From Haloterrigena sp. KLK7 (GTDB lineage: Archaea > Halobacteriota > Halobacteria > Halobacteriales > Natrialbaceae), in NCBI RefSeq assembly GCF_037914945.1, contig NZ_CP149787.1, forward strand, positions 124,001 through 188,000: a stretch of 64,000 bases of DNA, given 5' to 3'. Both the position numbers and the translations under genes were made by a program. Below, in pieces: positions 62,768 through 64,000 of the stretch. The notes below the pieces were generated by a model. It was given only the letters and a program-made list of their open reading frames with translations. It ran no database searches and was not told the DNA's origin. How positions within the stretch are numbered: position 1 is the stretch's first letter; each line of letters opens with the position of its first letter.

Positions 62768-63226
62768 TTATGGCGGAATCGGTGGGAGCCGTGCTTGCTC
62801 AACCCAGAACTCCCCAAAAACATCTACAAGAGAGATGAACTCGGCAGGATCTGTTGGTTTTGTCAGATAAGCGTTAGCACGGGCATCATAGCACCGCACA
62901 ATATCCTCCTCAGCCTCTGAACTCGTGAGCATAAGCACAGGTAGCGGTTTGAGCCGGGGATCATCCCGTATCACTTCGAGGACCTCGCACCCATCTCGAC
63001 CGGGCAGGTTCAAATCCAGCAGGATGAGATCGGGAAGCTCGTTATCCGAGAGCTCTCGTAATAACTCCACAGCGTCGTCACCGTTAGTGACTGACTGTAG
63101 TGCTATCTCTTGTTCGGCCGACCTGAAGGCTTCTTGAGTGAGCCGAATATCACCAGGGTTATCTTCGACAAGCAAAATGTCGATCTCATCGTCGGTAGAG
63201 GACTGGTGGGCCGGGGTATTGTGCAT
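62768..63226 (-). CDS. Stand-alone response-regulator receiver domain
   Basis: 152 residues, CheY-like. The acidic pocket is Glu21/Asp22 (LLVEDNPGD), the phosphoacceptor is Asp71 (LLDLNLPGRDG), with Thr101 and Lys123 (YLTKPTDP) completing the switch. There is no output domain, so it acts by protein contact. No histidine kinase is adjacent. The sequence resembles Rcp1-type regulators. Confidence 0.9.
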   Translation of the reverse strand: MHNTPAHQSSTDDEIDILLVEDNPGDIRLTQEAFRSAEQEIALQSVTNGDDAVELLRELSDNELPDLILLDLNLPGRDGCEVLEVIRDDPRLKPLPVLMLTSSEAEEDIVRCYDARANAYLTKPTDPAEFISLVDVFGEFWVEQARLPPIPP

Positions 63227-63513
63227 GGTAGATGGTCGAGAGTGAATTCGTGATACGCCCGTGACCGTTACACGACCCTTCTGCCGACGGACCCCCCTCT
63301 TCGGAGGGCGACGCGTAGTGCAAATCTCTCGTTATCAACAGAAGGGGTTGGAGACGTATATAGGCTGTTACTCATATTATCAAAACAAGCGAACGCCGAT
63401 CAGTTCGCACATGCAGTTACCGCGACCCTCGTGTCCGAGAAATCGAGTAGAGTTGGACGGACGATCTCGAGTCAGCGGTAAGTACAGGCGGAGCAGTGTG
63501 CACTCACCGCGAG
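63227..63513. other. Gene-free region upstream of the receiver-domain gene
   Basis: No gene is recognised. AT-rich segments near 63340-63390 (ATATAGGCTGTTACTCATAT) could be promoter material for the minus-strand receiver gene, with a long leader, or for an unknown RNA. Confidence 0.35.
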
Positions 63514-63680
63514 CGAACGGATGCGCGGCGCTTCGCGCCGCGGAAAGACGAGCGGCGCAAGCCGCGAGTCAGTGAGCGAGCGGGCCGACGACCGACCCGT
63601 CGGGGTGGGAGGAGTGCTTTTAATCAACATTTTGCCGAGCGACCGAGCGCTAGCGAGGGAGCACAGAGCAAAACGTTGGC
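63514..63680 (+). mobile_element. Degenerate 3'-end-associated cassette (example 3)
   Basis: A GC-rich palindromic block is followed by GCTTTTAATC (63616-63625), ACATTTTGCCGAGCG, a palindromic core around GAGCGCTAGCGAG, and GAGCAAAACGTTGG (63666-63679). CAACATTTTGC at 63625-63635 pairs with GCAAAACGTTG at 63668-63678 at 10 of 11 positions. The order matches the two cassettes downstream of the Dph6-like gene and gatB, with weaker tracts. Confidence 0.4.
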
Positions 63681-63753
63681 AGACGTAGTTGCCGAATCAC
63701 CCGATTCAGTCTCAGGGATAGTCCTGAATAGCGAAATCGTGCTCTACTGTTAA
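63681..63753 (+). pseudogene. Possible orphan 3' coding tail behind the third cassette
   Basis: The frame reads ADVVAESPDSVSGIVLN and ends VLYC with a TAA at 63751-63753, directly after the cassette, as the tails do at the other two sites. No parental copy was found in this window, so the parent gene may have been lost; it could also be chance. Confidence 0.25.
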
Positions 63754-63778
63754 GGACGTGGTACTGGACACTACAACT

Positions 63779-64000
63779 ATGGAATCCGTCGGCAGCGGAC
63801 TCGCGGCCATCGACTGGAACGGCACTCGAGCGGACGTCTATCTCTCCCGGCCGGACAAGCGCAACGCGATGACCGTCCCGCTGATGCGTGACCTGATCGA
63901 GGCCTTCGAGCGGGTCGACGACGCCGACGAGGTTCGGGCGGCGACGCTGCTCGGCGAGGGCCCCGTCTTCTGTGCCGGGATGGACCTCGAGATGATGCGC
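63779..64000 (+). CDS. Enoyl-CoA hydratase/isomerase family protein (partial, runs off the window)
   Basis: The first 74 codons: MESVGSGLAAIDWNG, then ADVYLSRPDKRNAMTVPLM and GEGPVFCAGMDLEMM. RPDKRNAM and FCAGMDL are the crotonase-fold CoA-binding and oxyanion-hole motifs. The family hydrates or isomerises enoyl-CoA thioesters, usually in fatty acid oxidation. The gene continues beyond base 64000. Confidence 0.85.
   Translation, partial: MESVGSGLAAIDWNGTRADVYLSRPDKRNAMTVPLMRDLIEAFERVDDADEVRAATLLGEGPVFCAGMDLEMMR

Overview
The window is haloarchaeal chromosome. GC is high and codon use is GC-rich. The proteins are strongly acidic, many genes have TATA-like boxes 25-30 nt ahead of the start codon (leaderless transcription), and the marker genes are archaeal: CetZ, TFS, archaeosortase A, DUF373, HalOD1, DUF7344 and bacterio-opsin-activator-type HTH proteins. 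I cannot name the genus from sequence alone.

Layout. 0.2-7.6 kb: a minus-strand run with a DUF892 protein, an FGGY sugar kinase, a Dph6-type ATP pyrophosphatase, a DUF373 membrane protein, an SppA-type protease, an ATP-grasp enzyme and a small unknown. 7.9-15 kb: a coiled-coil protein, a CetZ gene with a 3' frameshift, DUF5791, a nucleoside-sugar-type epimerase, a membrane-anchored DHH phosphoesterase and a GlmM-type mutase. 15-20.6 kb: tfs, a short coiled-coil gene, smc and scpA. 20.7-32.5 kb: a MATE exporter, Spo0M, a phosphoribosyltransferase, HalOD1, thiC, PhzF, a HTH regulator, and a tight SDR plus acyl-CoA ligase pair.

32.6-47.4 kb looks accessory. It holds DUF2182, a beta-propeller protein, a glutamate-dehydrogenase homologue that has lost its catalytic residues, a PadR-like regulator preceded by a tRNA-like minihelix, an orphan heme-copper oxidase subunit I without D-channel residues, an MFS-type protein and a UPF0718/ArsP-type permease with an embedded YHS-like cysteine motif. 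It also holds DUF389 and a second beta-propeller operon. 47.5-59.5 kb returns to ordinary genes: gatB, two metallo-beta-lactamase hydrolases, a GMC oxidoreductase with its Tat-exported small subunit, an amine-oxidase-type flavoprotein, EamA, a phosphoesterase, archaeosortase A and a winged-helix regulator. 59.5-63.3 kb is visibly AT-richer and holds almost only regulators (DUF7344 twice, one copy broken; TrmB; Lrp/AsnC; a lone receiver domain). The window ends inside an enoyl-CoA hydratase gene.

The most unusual signal is a recurrent intergenic cassette. Downstream of the Dph6-like gene (2420-2591) and of gatB (49227-49382), segments of about 155-170 bp share the same skeleton: a T-tract followed by GGTC, CAGA plus a second T-tract, a core hairpin, then an A-tract and GGTGG. 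In both places the cassette is flanked by a second copy of the preceding gene's 3' coding end (113 bp with 4 mismatches; 47 bp with 1 mismatch). A degenerate third example lies at 63514-63753. A different, older 3'-end relic follows the second beta-propeller gene. This looks like a small non-coding element that inserts at gene 3' ends while leaving a complete reading frame; the mechanism is inference.
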